Shown piece after piece: positions 52,401 to 61,201 of a DNA stretch of 64,000 nucleotides (position 1 is its first letter; each line of letters begins with the position of its first letter). The position numbers and the translations under genes are program-made. The notes under the pieces are model-generated. The model worked only from the letters and a program-made list of their open reading frames with translations. It did no database searches and was not told the DNA's origin. Origin of the DNA: Xanthobacteraceae bacterium (GTDB taxonomy: Bacteria > Pseudomonadota > Alphaproteobacteria > Rhizobiales > Xanthobacteraceae); NCBI GenBank assembly GCA_022841625.1, contig JALHRD010000020.1, positions 1 to 64,000 of the forward strand, written 5' to 3'.

Positions 52401-53138
52401 TCATGCTTGGCTGAGCTTGCCTGCGATCTCTGCGCGCAGGGTTGCCAAGTCGGCCGCCGAGCGTTTCACGCGCGGCCGTGGAATCGGCACTTCGGCAAGG
52501 ACGTGGGCGGGGCTCTCCGACAGCAGGAACAGCCGGTCGGCCAGGCCGATTGCCTCGTCAATATTGTGCGTCACCAAAAGCGTCGTCACGGGGCGGAAAC
52601 TCACGAGTTCGGCAAGCTCCTCGCGCAGGCGTGCCGCCAAGGCATCGTCGAGCGATACGAACGGTTCGTCGAGCAGCAGAAGATCGGGTTCGACCGCAAG
52701 CGCGCGGGCCAGCGCCACGCGCCGTGCCAGGCCGAGCGACAACTCGCCCGGGAATAGGTTGCGATGGGTTTCGAGACCGAGTGTATGAAACAGCGCGGTC
52801 AATGTCGCGTCGCTTGCGCCGGGGGCGGCGAGCCGCACGTTTTGCTCAAGCGTGCGCCAGGGCAGGAGCCGCGGCTCCTGGAATACAAAGCCGAGCCGGC
52901 CATGATCGGGCAGGGCGACGCTGCCTTCATAGTCAGGGTCAAGTCCGGCGATGATCCGCAACAGCGTGGTCTTGCCGCAACCCGATGGCCCAACCAGTGC
53001 GCCGACCTCGCCGCTCTGGAGCGAAAACGCGAGGCCTCTGATGACATGCAGCGTGCCGCCGGAGGCGGACTGAAACGACTTCTGTCGGACGTCGACCTTA
53101 AGCCGCTTTAGGGCGCCAGCGCGAGACATGTCGTTCAA
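52401..53138 (-). CDS. ABC transporter ATP-binding protein (nitrate/sulfonate/taurine type)
   Basis: A 245-residue ATPase with Walker A VGPSGCGKTTLLRI, Q-loop QEPRLLPWRTLEQN, Walker B LLLLDEPFVSLDD and H-loop LVTHNIDEAIGLADR. The signature region reads LSLGLARRVALARAL, where LSGG is altered to LSLG; similar variants occur in this family. It overlaps the permease gene (its stop is downstream of this start). It powers a second importer in the PQQ region. ATG 53129 is an alternative start. Confidence 0.88.
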   Translation of the reverse strand: MNDMSRAGALKRLKVDVRQKSFQSASGGTLHVIRGLAFSLQSGEVGALVGPSGCGKTTLLRIIAGLDPDYEGSVALPDHGRLGFVFQEPRLLPWRTLEQNVRLAAPGASDATLTALFHTLGLETHRNLFPGELSLGLARRVALARALAVEPDLLLLDEPFVSLDDALAARLREELAELVSFRPVTTLLVTHNIDEAIGLADRLFLLSESPAHVLAEVPIPRPRVKRSAADLATLRAEIAGKLSQA

Positions 53139-53835
53139 GAGGCTGCACCAAAAATGTTTCGATCACGAGCATGACGGCGACGAAGGCGAGGGCGTAGGTC
53201 AGGATTTTAGTAACGTCGAACAGTTGAAATGCTACCCCGATCTCGAAACCGACGCCATTGGGCCGCCCCAACAACTCGACGATCAGCACGATTTTCCAAA
53301 CCAACGACAATCCGGAGCGTGCCGCGGCCGCAAGATAGGGCGCAAGCTGCGGCAAGACAATGTGGCGCATGCGCGTCCAGGCGCTCATGCCAAACACCTG
53401 CGCCATTTCGTCAAGGCCGCGATCGAGCGAACGCGCGCCCTCGCGCACCGTGACGGTGGCGATTGGCAGTTTGTTGAGCGCCACCGCCGCGATTGCGGCA
53501 GTCTCGGTGAGGCCGGCCCAGACATAAGCCAGGACGATGATGACCAGCGCCGGCAGATTGAGCAGCACCACCAGCCAGGGATCGCCCAGCCGATCGACGA
53601 TCCGGTAGCGCCCCATCGCCAGGCCGAGCGCAGAGCCGAGCGCCATGGCGAGAGCAAACGCCACTGCCACGCGCGCCAGCGTCGCGCCGAGATTGAATGC
53701 GAGCGCGCCCGAGCGGGCTTCTTCGACGATCATGAGGGCGACCGCCTGCGGGTCTGGCAGCATCCGCGGTCCGGCCAATTGCGAGCCGATAAACCAAGCT
53801 GCCATCAGGAGCGCGAGCGAGACGATCCGCACCAT
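53098..53835 (-). CDS. ABC transporter permease (SsuC/TauC type)
   Basis: A 245-residue permease with about six membrane segments. The EAA loop reads LDEMAQVFGMSAWTRMRHIV followed by LPQLAPYLAAAARSGLSLVW. Start taken at ATG 53835, overlapping the stop of the binding-protein gene (ATGA); the frame is open much further upstream but that part is antisense-free overlap with the binding-protein gene and has no protein-like pattern. It overlaps the ATPase gene by 41 bases at its 3' end. Confidence 0.88.
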   Translation of the reverse strand: MVRIVSLALLMAAWFIGSQLAGPRMLPDPQAVALMIVEEARSGALAFNLGATLARVAVAFALAMALGSALGLAMGRYRIVDRLGDPWLVVLLNLPALVIIVLAYVWAGLTETAAIAAVALNKLPIATVTVREGARSLDRGLDEMAQVFGMSAWTRMRHIVLPQLAPYLAAAARSGLSLVWKIVLIVELLGRPNGVGFEIGVAFQLFDVTKILTYALAFVAVMLVIETFLVQPLERHVSRWRPKAA

Positions 53836-54806
53836 CACGGTCGATTCTCCGGGCGGTAGAACGTGCCGGCGTCGAGTTCGCGCGCCGGGCCAACCAGCGT
53901 GGTGCCGCCGATCTCGGCGAGGACACGGTAGAGCGCGCGCGCATCGGCGAGTTCCTCGGCAATCGGACGACGCCAGATCCCTTCGCTGTAGCGCTGGCGG
54001 TAAATCGCGAGCGCCGCCGGATCGCTGACGCCGATGCGCGGCGCAAGGCGCTGCCATTCTGGGGCGGAAAAGGCGAGGATTTCTTTGGCTTGGCGGGCGG
54101 CTTCGAGGAAACGCTCGACCGCCGATTGATTGCGCGCCGCCCATCCGGCGTCGAACGTATAGCCGACGATCGCGACCGGCGCCTTGGCGCCGAGCTGCCG
54201 CATGACGTCGTTGACCGTGACGGCGCGCGTGAAACCTTTGCTTTCGAGATCGGCGCAGAAATTCCAGAACGTCAGCGTCGCGTCGTGCTCGCCTTGTAGC
54301 GCCTTGTGCGACAGCAGTGGCGGTGCGCCATAGACGATAGTCGCCTGCCGCCGGAGGTCGAGCCCCGAGCGCAGCGCCAACGCCTGAAGCAGCAGCCAGC
54401 TCTTGTCGAGCGGGCCACCCGCGACCGCGAGTTTGCGGCCCTTGAGATCGGAAAGGCTCTTGATGGTGGATTGTGCCGGCACCATCACCGCGCCAAGCGT
54501 CGAGGATGACGGATAAAACACCAGCTTGTCGCCGAGCGCGCGCTCGCGCGCCACCCACAGCCAGTCGGACAGCATCAAATCGGCGGAACCGCCCTTGAGC
54601 GCAATCTTGCCGGCTTCGGTGGAGGCGAGTTCGATCGGTTCGATTGCGAGATTAAACTTGCGATCGAGCCCATGTGTCTTGATGACGTCGAGTTCCCAGG
54701 CCAGGGTGCCGGTGCGCTGCACCGCCAACCGAATGCGATCGTCGGCGCTCGCATTGCCTGCAAGGACCATCGCTGCCGCGATTACAGCCAGTCCGAGCCG
54801 ACGCAT
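53835..54806 (-). CDS. ABC transporter substrate-binding protein, NMT1-like
   Basis: A 323-residue periplasmic binding protein with a signal peptide (RRLGLAVIAAAMVLAGNASA). Mature sequence begins RIRLAVQRTGTLAWELDVIK; KGGSADLMLSDWLWVARERA and STIKSLSDLKGRKLAVAGGP are typical of SsuA/NrtA-like proteins. First gene of the three-gene importer. Being next to the quinoprotein system, it may bring in a small organic compound used or produced there, but the ligand cannot be read from sequence. Confidence 0.88.
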   Translation of the reverse strand: MRRLGLAVIAAAMVLAGNASADDRIRLAVQRTGTLAWELDVIKTHGLDRKFNLAIEPIELASTEAGKIALKGGSADLMLSDWLWVARERALGDKLVFYPSSSTLGAVMVPAQSTIKSLSDLKGRKLAVAGGPLDKSWLLLQALALRSGLDLRRQATIVYGAPPLLSHKALQGEHDATLTFWNFCADLESKGFTRAVTVNDVMRQLGAKAPVAIVGYTFDAGWAARNQSAVERFLEAARQAKEILAFSAPEWQRLAPRIGVSDPAALAIYRQRYSEGIWRRPIAEELADARALYRVLAEIGGTTLVGPARELDAGTFYRPENRP

Positions 54807-54952
54807 GCCAAATCCTCCTCAGGGCACCATTGCTGGTGGTGACGATGCCACAGCGGCCCATCATTGCAAACGCCGTGTGGGGCATTGCGTTGGATCAAGA
54901 AGTTTGGCCAGTAGTCGGTTGAAGTTGTCTTTGACGGGCAGGAGATACGACC

Positions 54953-55453
54953 ATGATCGCACGGAGTCTGGTATTAGGGCTTGGCGCCGCAATTCTGATG
55001 GCGCCGGCCGCGCGGGCGCAGGACGGCCTCGTCACCTACCGATCGATGAGTCCGGAGCTTGCGCTTGAATTGGCCCGCGCCACGCTGGCGTCCTGCCAGA
55101 AAAGCGGCTTTCAGGTTGCGGTCGCCGTGGTCGACCGGTTCGGGACCGTGCAGGTCGTGCTGCGCGACCGCTTTGCCGGTCCGCATACGCCGCCGACGGC
55201 GACCGGCAAGGCCTGGACGGCGGTCACCTTCCGCACCAACACCACCGAACTGGTAGCGCTGACGCAGCCGGGAATGCCGCAGTCCGGTCTGCGGAATCTG
55301 CCGGGTGCGGTTATTCTGGGCGGTGGCATGACAGTCGAAGCCGCCGGCGCATTGGTTGGCGCGGTTGGCGTATCGGGTGCGCCCGGCGGCGACGCCGACG
55401 ATGCCTGCGCCAAGGCCGGGATCGAAGCGATCCGCGACAAGATCGATTTCTAA
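54953..55453 (+). CDS. GlcG/HbpS-like (DUF336) periplasmic protein
   Basis: A 166-residue protein with signal peptide (ARSLVLGLGAAILMAPAARA). The body matches the GlcG/HbpS haem-degrading-like family: SGFQVAVAVVDRFGTVQVVL, TATGKAWTAVTFRTNTTEL and the Gly-rich PGAVILGGGMTVEAAGALVG with VGVSGAPGGDADDACAKAGI. Members bind haem or small cofactors. It stands between the ABC importer and the sox genes, convergent with soxD (4-bp overlap of ends). A role with quinoprotein or cytochrome maturation is possible but unproven. Confidence 0.85.
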   Translation: MIARSLVLGLGAAILMAPAARAQDGLVTYRSMSPELALELARATLASCQKSGFQVAVAVVDRFGTVQVVLRDRFAGPHTPPTATGKAWTAVTFRTNTTELVALTQPGMPQSGLRNLPGAVILGGGMTVEAAGALVGAVGVSGAPGGDADDACAKAGIEAIRDKIDF

Positions 55454-56184
55454 TCGAGCTTCGGGGCTGTCTTGCTTTCCGGCGTGACGTCGATTGCCCG
55501 GGCGCGTCCGGTCACTTTGGCCGTGCCCGGCGCGCAATTGCTCATGCAGGGGTTCTTGCGCCAGAACGCCCGTTCGGTAGTTTCGCGGTCGTCGTCGATG
55601 AAGTTTCGCTCGTTGGGAAGCTTGATGGCTTTGAACGTCGTTGCGTTGAGCTCAAAGCTTTCGTCCCGGATGATGTCGTTTAGATAAAGAACATAGGCGG
55701 TGAGTGCGTAGAGCTCATCGTTGGTCAGCGACTGCGCATTGCCAAACGGCATGGTGCGGCGAATGTAGTCAAACAGCGTCGATGCGTAGGGCCAATACGA
55801 GCCGACCGACCGGACCGGATCGTGGGTCGCGAGGCTGCCGTTGCCGCCGCTCAGGATCGGCCAGCGGCCGGCGCTCTCGCCGAATTCGCCATGGCAGGCG
55901 CTGCATTGCTGCATATAGAGCGCTTCGCCGGCTTTCACGGTGCCGCCGCCGGGCGGCAGTCCTTGACCGTCCGGCCGAACGTCGATGTCCCAGCCGGCGA
56001 TTTCGTCCGGCGTCGCCGGGCGGCCGATGCCGAGTCGCTTGTGGGCCGCGGAAATCTGCTTGGCGGACGTCTTGGCCGCCGTCGTTTTTTGCTGCGCCGA
56101 GAGCGGGCTGCCGAGCGTGACGCCGAGCGCCAACGCGAGAACCGCGCCAAGCGCGACGGTGGGGACTCTAGGAGACCTCGACAT
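55450..56184 (-). CDS. soxD: SoxD, cytochrome c subunit of sulfane dehydrogenase
   Basis: A 244-residue periplasmic cytochrome. Start at 56184 gives a signal peptide (VPTVALGAVLALALGVTLGS). Single haem motif QQCSACHGEFGE; the region after it (IRRTMPFGNAQSLTNDELYA) holds the probable methionine ligand. The C-terminal CMSNCAPG lacks a CxxCH, so this is the short mono-haem form rather than the longer di-haem SoxD of Paracoccus. With SoxC it oxidises the sulfane sulfur bound to SoxY. Overlaps the soxC stop by 17 bases. Confidence 0.9.
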   Translation of the reverse strand: MSRSPRVPTVALGAVLALALGVTLGSPLSAQQKTTAAKTSAKQISAAHKRLGIGRPATPDEIAGWDIDVRPDGQGLPPGGGTVKAGEALYMQQCSACHGEFGESAGRWPILSGGNGSLATHDPVRSVGSYWPYASTLFDYIRRTMPFGNAQSLTNDELYALTAYVLYLNDIIRDESFELNATTFKAIKLPNERNFIDDDRETTERAFWRKNPCMSNCAPGTAKVTGRARAIDVTPESKTAPKLD

Positions 56185-57460
56185 TTTCCACCTCGCCGTT
56201 CTTGTGGACCTGCCAGGTCTGGATACCGTTGTTGTGATAGACCGAATTGACACCGCGATAGCGGCGCAGCGCGTGCTTGGTCGGCTGCACATAGCCGGTT
56301 TCATCGATGGCGCGCGATTGCAGCAGCAATTCGCGGCCATCCCAATCGAATTCGTAATAGAAACGGGTGAGCGCCTTGTCCCACACCGGCCCATCGAGCT
56401 TGGCCGGCCGCCAATTGCGGCCGCCATCGAGCGAGACATCGACCCGCGCAATGCGGCCGCGGCCTGACCAAGCGAGGCCTGAAATCACGGTAAAGCCCGA
56501 CGCATGCTTCATTCGGAGTTGCGGGCTCGGATCGGTGATCACGGACTTGGCGTCCATCACATAAGTGAAGCGCCGCGCCGTGCCATTTTCGAGCAGGTCG
56601 GTGTATTTGGAGGTCTCTTCGCGATGATGCCAGGGTTCGTCGCCGACCTCGATGCGGCGGATCCACTTGACCCACATATTGGCTTCCCAGCCCGGCACGA
56701 CGATGCGCGCCGGATAGCCGTTCTCGGGCCGCAACATTTCGCCGTTCATGCGGTAAGCCACCAGCGCGTCGTCGAGCGCCTTTTGCAGCGGCAGTGAACG
56801 GGTCATGGCCGCGGCATCGCTGCCTTCAAGCAGCAGCCATTTGGCGTTAGGGCGCAGTCCGGCCTCGGCGAGCAGCACTTTCAGCGGAACGCCGGTATAC
56901 ATCACGCAATGCACCATGCCGTGGGTGTATTGCGCGCCGTTGAGCTGCGCGCCGCGCCATTCCATGCCGGAATTTGCCGCGCATTCGCAGAAATAGGCGC
57001 GATTGACCCGCGGCATGCGCTTGAGGTCGTCGAGCGTGAATACCAGCGGCCGTTCGACCAAGCCATGCAGCATGAGCCGGTAATCTTTCGGATCGAGCTC
57101 AGCGATGCCGGCGTGATGGCGCTCAAAGCAGACGCCGTTCGGGGTGATGATGCCGTCAAGCTCGTGGATCGGCGTGAAACTGACCGAGCTTTGGCGCGAG
57201 GCTGTTAGCCATTCGACGTCGCGGCGGATGACATGAGCCTCGTGCTTGGATGGCTTGCCATAGGAGCGCACGGCAACGCCGTCGCCGAGCATGCGCGACC
57301 AGTCGGCGACATTGGGCGGCAGATTGGCGGGATTGCCGTTGCTCTTGGGCGCGGCGCCGGCTGGACTGGTTAGCGCCGCGGTCCCGCCGGCGGCGAGGCC
57401 CGCGCGCAGGAAATCGCGGCGCGATGTCCGCTTGGTCTTGCCGGAGTCGTGCTGGTCCAT
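56168..57460 (-). CDS. soxC: SoxC, molybdenum subunit of sulfane dehydrogenase
   Basis: A 430-residue sulfite-oxidase-fold protein with a twin-arginine signal (SRRDFLRAGLAAGGTAALTS). The molybdenum-ligand cysteine lies in RAYFCECAANSGMEWRG; GMVHCVMYTGVPLKVLLAEA and the C-terminal dimerisation domain (GLAWSGRGRIARVDVSLDGG) follow. With SoxD it removes six electrons from SoxY-bound sulfane, so this organism should oxidise thiosulfate fully to sulfate without storing sulfur. Start chosen at 57460; the frame is open to 57604 inside soxB. Confidence 0.93.
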   Translation of the reverse strand: MDQHDSGKTKRTSRRDFLRAGLAAGGTAALTSPAGAAPKSNGNPANLPPNVADWSRMLGDGVAVRSYGKPSKHEAHVIRRDVEWLTASRQSSVSFTPIHELDGIITPNGVCFERHHAGIAELDPKDYRLMLHGLVERPLVFTLDDLKRMPRVNRAYFCECAANSGMEWRGAQLNGAQYTHGMVHCVMYTGVPLKVLLAEAGLRPNAKWLLLEGSDAAAMTRSLPLQKALDDALVAYRMNGEMLRPENGYPARIVVPGWEANMWVKWIRRIEVGDEPWHHREETSKYTDLLENGTARRFTYVMDAKSVITDPSPQLRMKHASGFTVISGLAWSGRGRIARVDVSLDGGRNWRPAKLDGPVWDKALTRFYYEFDWDGRELLLQSRAIDETGYVQPTKHALRRYRGVNSVYHNNGIQTWQVHKNGEVENVEVS

Positions 57461-57480
57461 GCTGGTTTCCGCTGCGCCTG

Positions 57481-59163
57481 TTAGCTTCCGAGCACCCGAA
57501 TGTGATCGGCCTCGACCGGCGCAACCGTCCCTTTGCGCTTGATGTAATTCATCGTGACGTCCCAGATCGGCGGGCCTTCGGTGCCTTCGTTGACACTCGC
57601 CCATCCGGCCACGACGTAGTCCTTGGCCGGATCGATCGGCTCGCCGCGCGGCCGCAAGGTCAGGCCGGAAATCCGCTGGCCGGCCGGCTTGCCGATATCG
57701 ATGGTGTAGGCGAGGCCGCCGACACGGACCATGTCGCCGCCTTGCTGATAATAGGGATCTGGATTGAAGATATTGTCGGCAACGTCCTCAAGTACTTCTT
57801 TCAAGCGCGCGCCGGACATGGTCAGCCGATAGGCTGCCGGATAGCTGATCGCGGTCGCGTTATAGATGTCCTCGCGGGTGATGCTTTGTCCCGGCAGCAG
57901 CGAATTGCCCCAGCGGAATCCGGGCGACAGCGCGATTTGCGCGTCGCGCTCTTCCAGCATTGCGTCGCAGATCAGATTGTCGAGCGTGCCGTTGAAATTG
58001 CCGCGCCGGTACAACAGCGTGTCGGTCTTGCCGATGACTTCGCCCAGCATCGCTTCGTGCGGCGCGCGGATCGATCTGATTTTCGCGGCCATTTCCGCAT
58101 TCGGTTCGATTGCATCGGCGAACACCGGGATCAGCTTGAAGCGGAAGTCCTTAACCTCGCCATTGCGGACATCGAGATCGAGACGGGAGACGAACTTGCC
58201 GTGGCTGCCCGACGCCACCAATAACGTCTTGCCGACCCGCACCACCTCCGGCAGCGCGTCATGGGTGTGGGCTGCCAGGATCACGTCGATCCCGGCAACC
58301 CGGCTCGCCAGTTTGCGATCGAGGTCGAAACCGTTGTGTGACAACAACACCACCAATTCGGCGCCGTCTTTGCGCACATTGGCGACTTCCTTGCGCAAAT
58401 CGTCCTCGCGAATGCCGAACGACCAGTTCGGGATCATCCAGCGCGGATTGGCGATGGCGGTGTAGGGCAGGGCCTGGCCGATGACGCCGACCCGAACGCC
58501 GCCCCGATCAAGCATCACCGACGATTTGAACACCGGCTCGTTCCATTCGGTGTCGCGGACATTCTGCGCCAGGAACGGAAAACCGAGCGTGTCGACGATT
58601 TCCTTAACGCGGGCCTCACCAAGGGTGAATTCCCAATGGCCGGTCATGGCGTCCGGCTTGAGCAGCGCCATGCAGTCGACCATGTCCTGGCCTTTGGTCT
58701 GCAACGAGGTGTAGCTGTTCTGCCAGGTGTCGCCGCCGTCGAGGAACAGCACCCGATTACCGCGCTCGGCGCGAATTGATTTGAGGATTGTGGCGATCCG
58801 ATCGAGTCCGCCGATCCGGCCGTAGCTCTTGGCGAGGGCTGCGAAATCCTCAGCGCTGAGCGCGTAAGCAGCCTGCGACTTCGCCGGAATCTTGTAGTGA
58901 TCGAGCAGGGCGCGGCCGGTTAAATGCGGCACCAGGCCCTTGGCTTCGCCGACGCCAAGATTGACCGTGGGTTCGCGAAAATAGACCGGCAGCAACTGGC
59001 CATGGATGTCTGCGACATGAACCAGTGTCACGTTGCCGACCGAGTTGAACTTCAGAAGTTCGGCCTGGGTCATGCGCTGTTGCGCGAAACTGCGCGACCA
59101 GCCGCCGGGGACCAGCGCGGCGACCGCCGCGGCCACTTGCACGAATTCGCGCCGAGAAATCAT
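57481..59163 (-). CDS. soxB: SoxB, thiosulfohydrolase
   Basis: A 560-residue periplasmic di-manganese hydrolase that releases sulfate from SoxY-bound S-sulfonate. N-terminus has a Tat signal (MISRREFVQVAAAVAALVPG). Metal-binding motifs of the 5'-nucleotidase-like fold are HVADIHGQLLP, FLDGGDTWQNS, MTGHWEFTLGE, VLLSHNGFDLD and AAHTHDALPEV, and the C-terminal domain includes the usual SoxB segments GDMVRVGGLAYTIDIGKPAG. Length is typical. It lies between soxC and soxZ on the same strand. Confidence 0.95.
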   Translation of the reverse strand: MISRREFVQVAAAVAALVPGGWSRSFAQQRMTQAELLKFNSVGNVTLVHVADIHGQLLPVYFREPTVNLGVGEAKGLVPHLTGRALLDHYKIPAKSQAAYALSAEDFAALAKSYGRIGGLDRIATILKSIRAERGNRVLFLDGGDTWQNSYTSLQTKGQDMVDCMALLKPDAMTGHWEFTLGEARVKEIVDTLGFPFLAQNVRDTEWNEPVFKSSVMLDRGGVRVGVIGQALPYTAIANPRWMIPNWSFGIREDDLRKEVANVRKDGAELVVLLSHNGFDLDRKLASRVAGIDVILAAHTHDALPEVVRVGKTLLVASGSHGKFVSRLDLDVRNGEVKDFRFKLIPVFADAIEPNAEMAAKIRSIRAPHEAMLGEVIGKTDTLLYRRGNFNGTLDNLICDAMLEERDAQIALSPGFRWGNSLLPGQSITREDIYNATAISYPAAYRLTMSGARLKEVLEDVADNIFNPDPYYQQGGDMVRVGGLAYTIDIGKPAGQRISGLTLRPRGEPIDPAKDYVVAGWASVNEGTEGPPIWDVTMNYIKRKGTVAPVEADHIRVLGS

Positions 59164-59242
59164 CTCTCACTCCGAGGCAAAGCTCAGCCGCACGGAGAAA
59201 TGTCTATCGATCCGTGATGCGTCGGCCGGCAATGTGAAGTCA

Positions 59243-59575
59243 TCAACTGACGGCGATGCTCTCTTCGCCGACAATCGTGCTGCCGTCGTCGTCAAACCAG
59301 GTCAGTACGACCTTGCCCGACTCCTGCGCCTTGAACTTGAATTGAATGTAGGGATTGGCGGAAACCGCGGGCTCGAAATCGGCCGCGAACACTTCCTTGC
59401 CGTTCACGGTGCAGACGAACTTATTGAGGATCTTGCGCGGCACGATCTTGCCGGATGCGTCCCTGCGCTGGCCGGTCTCCATAACGTGCGAGACCAGGGC
59501 CTTCACTTCGACCAATTCGCCCTTTTTAGCCTGCTTCTTGTCCAGTCGGATGCGCGGCCTGACATTGGTTGCCAT
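59243..59575 (-). CDS. soxZ: SoxZ, sulfur-carrier complex subunit
   Basis: A 110-residue Ig-fold protein without signal peptide: PRIRLDKKQAKKGELVEVKA, LVSHVMETGQRRDASGKIVP and VVLTWFDDDGSTIVGEESI match SoxZ. It would form the SoxYZ heterodimer and travel through the Tat system with SoxY. AAGGAGATATTGAG precedes the start. 45 bases downstream of soxY. Confidence 0.94.
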   Translation of the reverse strand: MATNVRPRIRLDKKQAKKGELVEVKALVSHVMETGQRRDASGKIVPRKILNKFVCTVNGKEVFAADFEPAVSANPYIQFKFKAQESGKVVLTWFDDDGSTIVGEESIAVS

Positions 59576-59620
59576 CTCAATATCTCCTTGGTGGCGGTTG
59601 AGCTGCTGGTGTACTTGGCG

Positions 59621-60079
59621 TCAACCGCCGCAGCCGCCGATGGTGACCTTAACTTCCTTCTTGGCCATGAAGAACGCGCCGTCGTTCGTCTTAGCAACGA
59701 CGTGCAGCCATTGGGTGCTGGCGAGGCGAATGCGGGTGTTGGCTTCCGCAATGCCGCTGTCGGGCGTGAATCGGAACGTCGCGACGCCGGCGCGTGGGTT
59801 GCCGTCGGCCACCACTAGAACTTCGGTGACGTAGGATGCCGGCGTCATCGGGCTTTCAACCATGATGGTCATCGGCACGGTATTGCCGTTTTCGGCGATC
59901 TCAGGCGCGTCAATTTTGACTCGACCGACTGTCGGCACCTTGCCGCCGGTGAATTTCTTGATCAGGTCTTCGTAATCATTGGCCGCTGCCGCCGGCAGCA
60001 CCGAGCCGCCAAGAATGGCCGTGGTGGCTGCGCTGACGCCGATAGCCAGAGCTTGCCGCCGATTCAATGCCGCGATCAT
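59621..60079 (-). CDS. soxY: SoxY, sulfur-carrier protein
   Basis: A 152-residue carrier protein with a twin-arginine signal (NRRQALAIGVSAATTAILGG). The C-terminus is VKVTIGGCGG, the flexible GGCGG arm whose cysteine carries the sulfur intermediates of thiosulfate oxidation. AGGGAG is suitably placed before ATG 60079; an extension to 60109 is unlikely. First gene of the minus-strand soxYZBCD operon, divergent from soxAX. Confidence 0.94.
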   Translation of the reverse strand: MIAALNRRQALAIGVSAATTAILGGSVLPAAAANDYEDLIKKFTGGKVPTVGRVKIDAPEIAENGNTVPMTIMVESPMTPASYVTEVLVVADGNPRAGVATFRFTPDSGIAEANTRIRLASTQWLHVVAKTNDGAFFMAKKEVKVTIGGCGG

Positions 60080-60109
60080 TGTGCTGCAACTCCCTGTGTT
60101 TTGTTCCAC

Positions 60110-60357
60110 ATAACTTAGTGAGGCTGCATTAAGTCTGCCAGATTGGCGATTGATCCAATGGGGCCAACGCGCCGACGCAGAACATATTCATTTCTGTGAA
60201 ACTATTACCCGATTGCCCGCGGCTTTGCAACAGGGGGGAAGTCCGGCCGGCGGGCGATTTTCTCGCGCCATTACGGGGTAAGCCTTTTCATTCCAAAAAA
60301 TGCATGTATTCTGAGGGTCTGGGAAGAAGCGTCAGCCTGCGGCAAGCAGGGCAGGAG
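60110..60357. promoter_or_regulatory. soxY/soxA divergent promoter region with candidate SoxR site
   Basis: This AT-richer gap separates the two sox operons. AACATATTCATTTCTG (60181-60196) recurs almost exactly in the soxV/soxS divergent region (AACATATGCGATTTCTG at 63821-63837). TTCA-N6-TGAA (60187-60200) forms a dyad of the kind bound by ArsR-family sox repressors (SoxR). No soxR gene is in the window; it may lie to the right of soxS. Confidence 0.5.
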
Positions 60358-60365
60358 TGCAGTTC

Positions 60366-61190
60366 ATGAATTGGGGTCGGTGGTTGATTGGCGGGTTGGC
60401 CGCCGTCGCGGCGGTGTCGTCTTTGGCTGTTGCGCAGGACGACGAGACTGAAAAGGCGATCGAGCGCTATCGTCAGATGTTGCGTCAGGACCCCTGGAGC
60501 AATCCGGCGCTGCTCGATGCTGACCGTGGCGAGGACTTGTGGAAGGCGCCGCGCGGTCCGAAAAATGTTTCGCTGGAACGCTGCGATCTCGGCAAGGGGC
60601 CGGGCGTCGTCGACGGCGCGTTTGGCGAACTGCCGCGATATTTTGCCGACGCCAAGAAAGTGATGGACGTTGAGACTCGCCTGCTGTGGTGCATGGAGAC
60701 GTTGCAGGGCTTCAGCCGCGCCGAACTGATCAAGCGGCCGCATCCGGCCGGCGGTCAACCGATCCGGGAACTTGGCGCGATTGCGACTTATATTGCGAGC
60801 AAATCCAATGGCATGAAATTCGCCGCCAAGCTCGATCATCCCAGCGAGCGCGAAATGGTGGCGCTGGGTGAGGCGATCTTCATGCGGCGTTCGGGACCGT
60901 TCGATTTTTCTTGCGCGACCTGCCATGCCGAATCCGGCCGGCGGATTCGCTTGCAAGGCCTGCCGTTCCTGTCCGATCCGGAGGCAGCCCGTAAAGTCGT
61001 GGGCGAATGGCCGGCCTATCGGGTTTCATCAACCCATGTGATGACGATGCAGCATCGGTTGTACGACTGCTATTGGCAGATGCGCATGCCGGAACTGGAA
61101 TTGGGCTCGGACGCGAGCGTGGCGCTCGCGGCTTATCTGGTAAGCAAGGCGGTGGGCGGTGACATCGCTGCTCCCGGCCTTAAGCGTTAA
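60366..61190 (+). CDS. soxA: SoxA, c-type cytochrome (L-cysteine S-thiosulfotransferase subunit)
   Basis: A 274-residue periplasmic cytochrome with signal peptide (NWGRWLIGGLAAVAAVSSLA). One haem motif CATCHAESGR and the cysteine ligand in HRLYDCYWQMRMPEL are present; at the position of the second haem in di-haem SoxA there are two separate cysteines (ERCDLG and LLWCMET), as in mono-haem forms where they make a disulfide. With SoxX it joins thiosulfate to the SoxY cysteine. AGGAG is 9 bases before ATG 60366; the GTG at 60357 is less likely. Confidence 0.93.
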   Translation: MNWGRWLIGGLAAVAAVSSLAVAQDDETEKAIERYRQMLRQDPWSNPALLDADRGEDLWKAPRGPKNVSLERCDLGKGPGVVDGAFGELPRYFADAKKVMDVETRLLWCMETLQGFSRAELIKRPHPAGGQPIRELGAIATYIASKSNGMKFAAKLDHPSEREMVALGEAIFMRRSGPFDFSCATCHAESGRRIRLQGLPFLSDPEAARKVVGEWPAYRVSSTHVMTMQHRLYDCYWQMRMPELELGSDASVALAAYLVSKAVGGDIAAPGLKR

Positions 61191-61201
61191 CCGCGGGTGC
61201 G

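Noticed and set aside
53836-54558. Upstream extension of the permease frame at 53098-53835
   Set aside because: It lies within the binding-protein gene; the Arg/Ala-rich translation has no membrane or transporter pattern.
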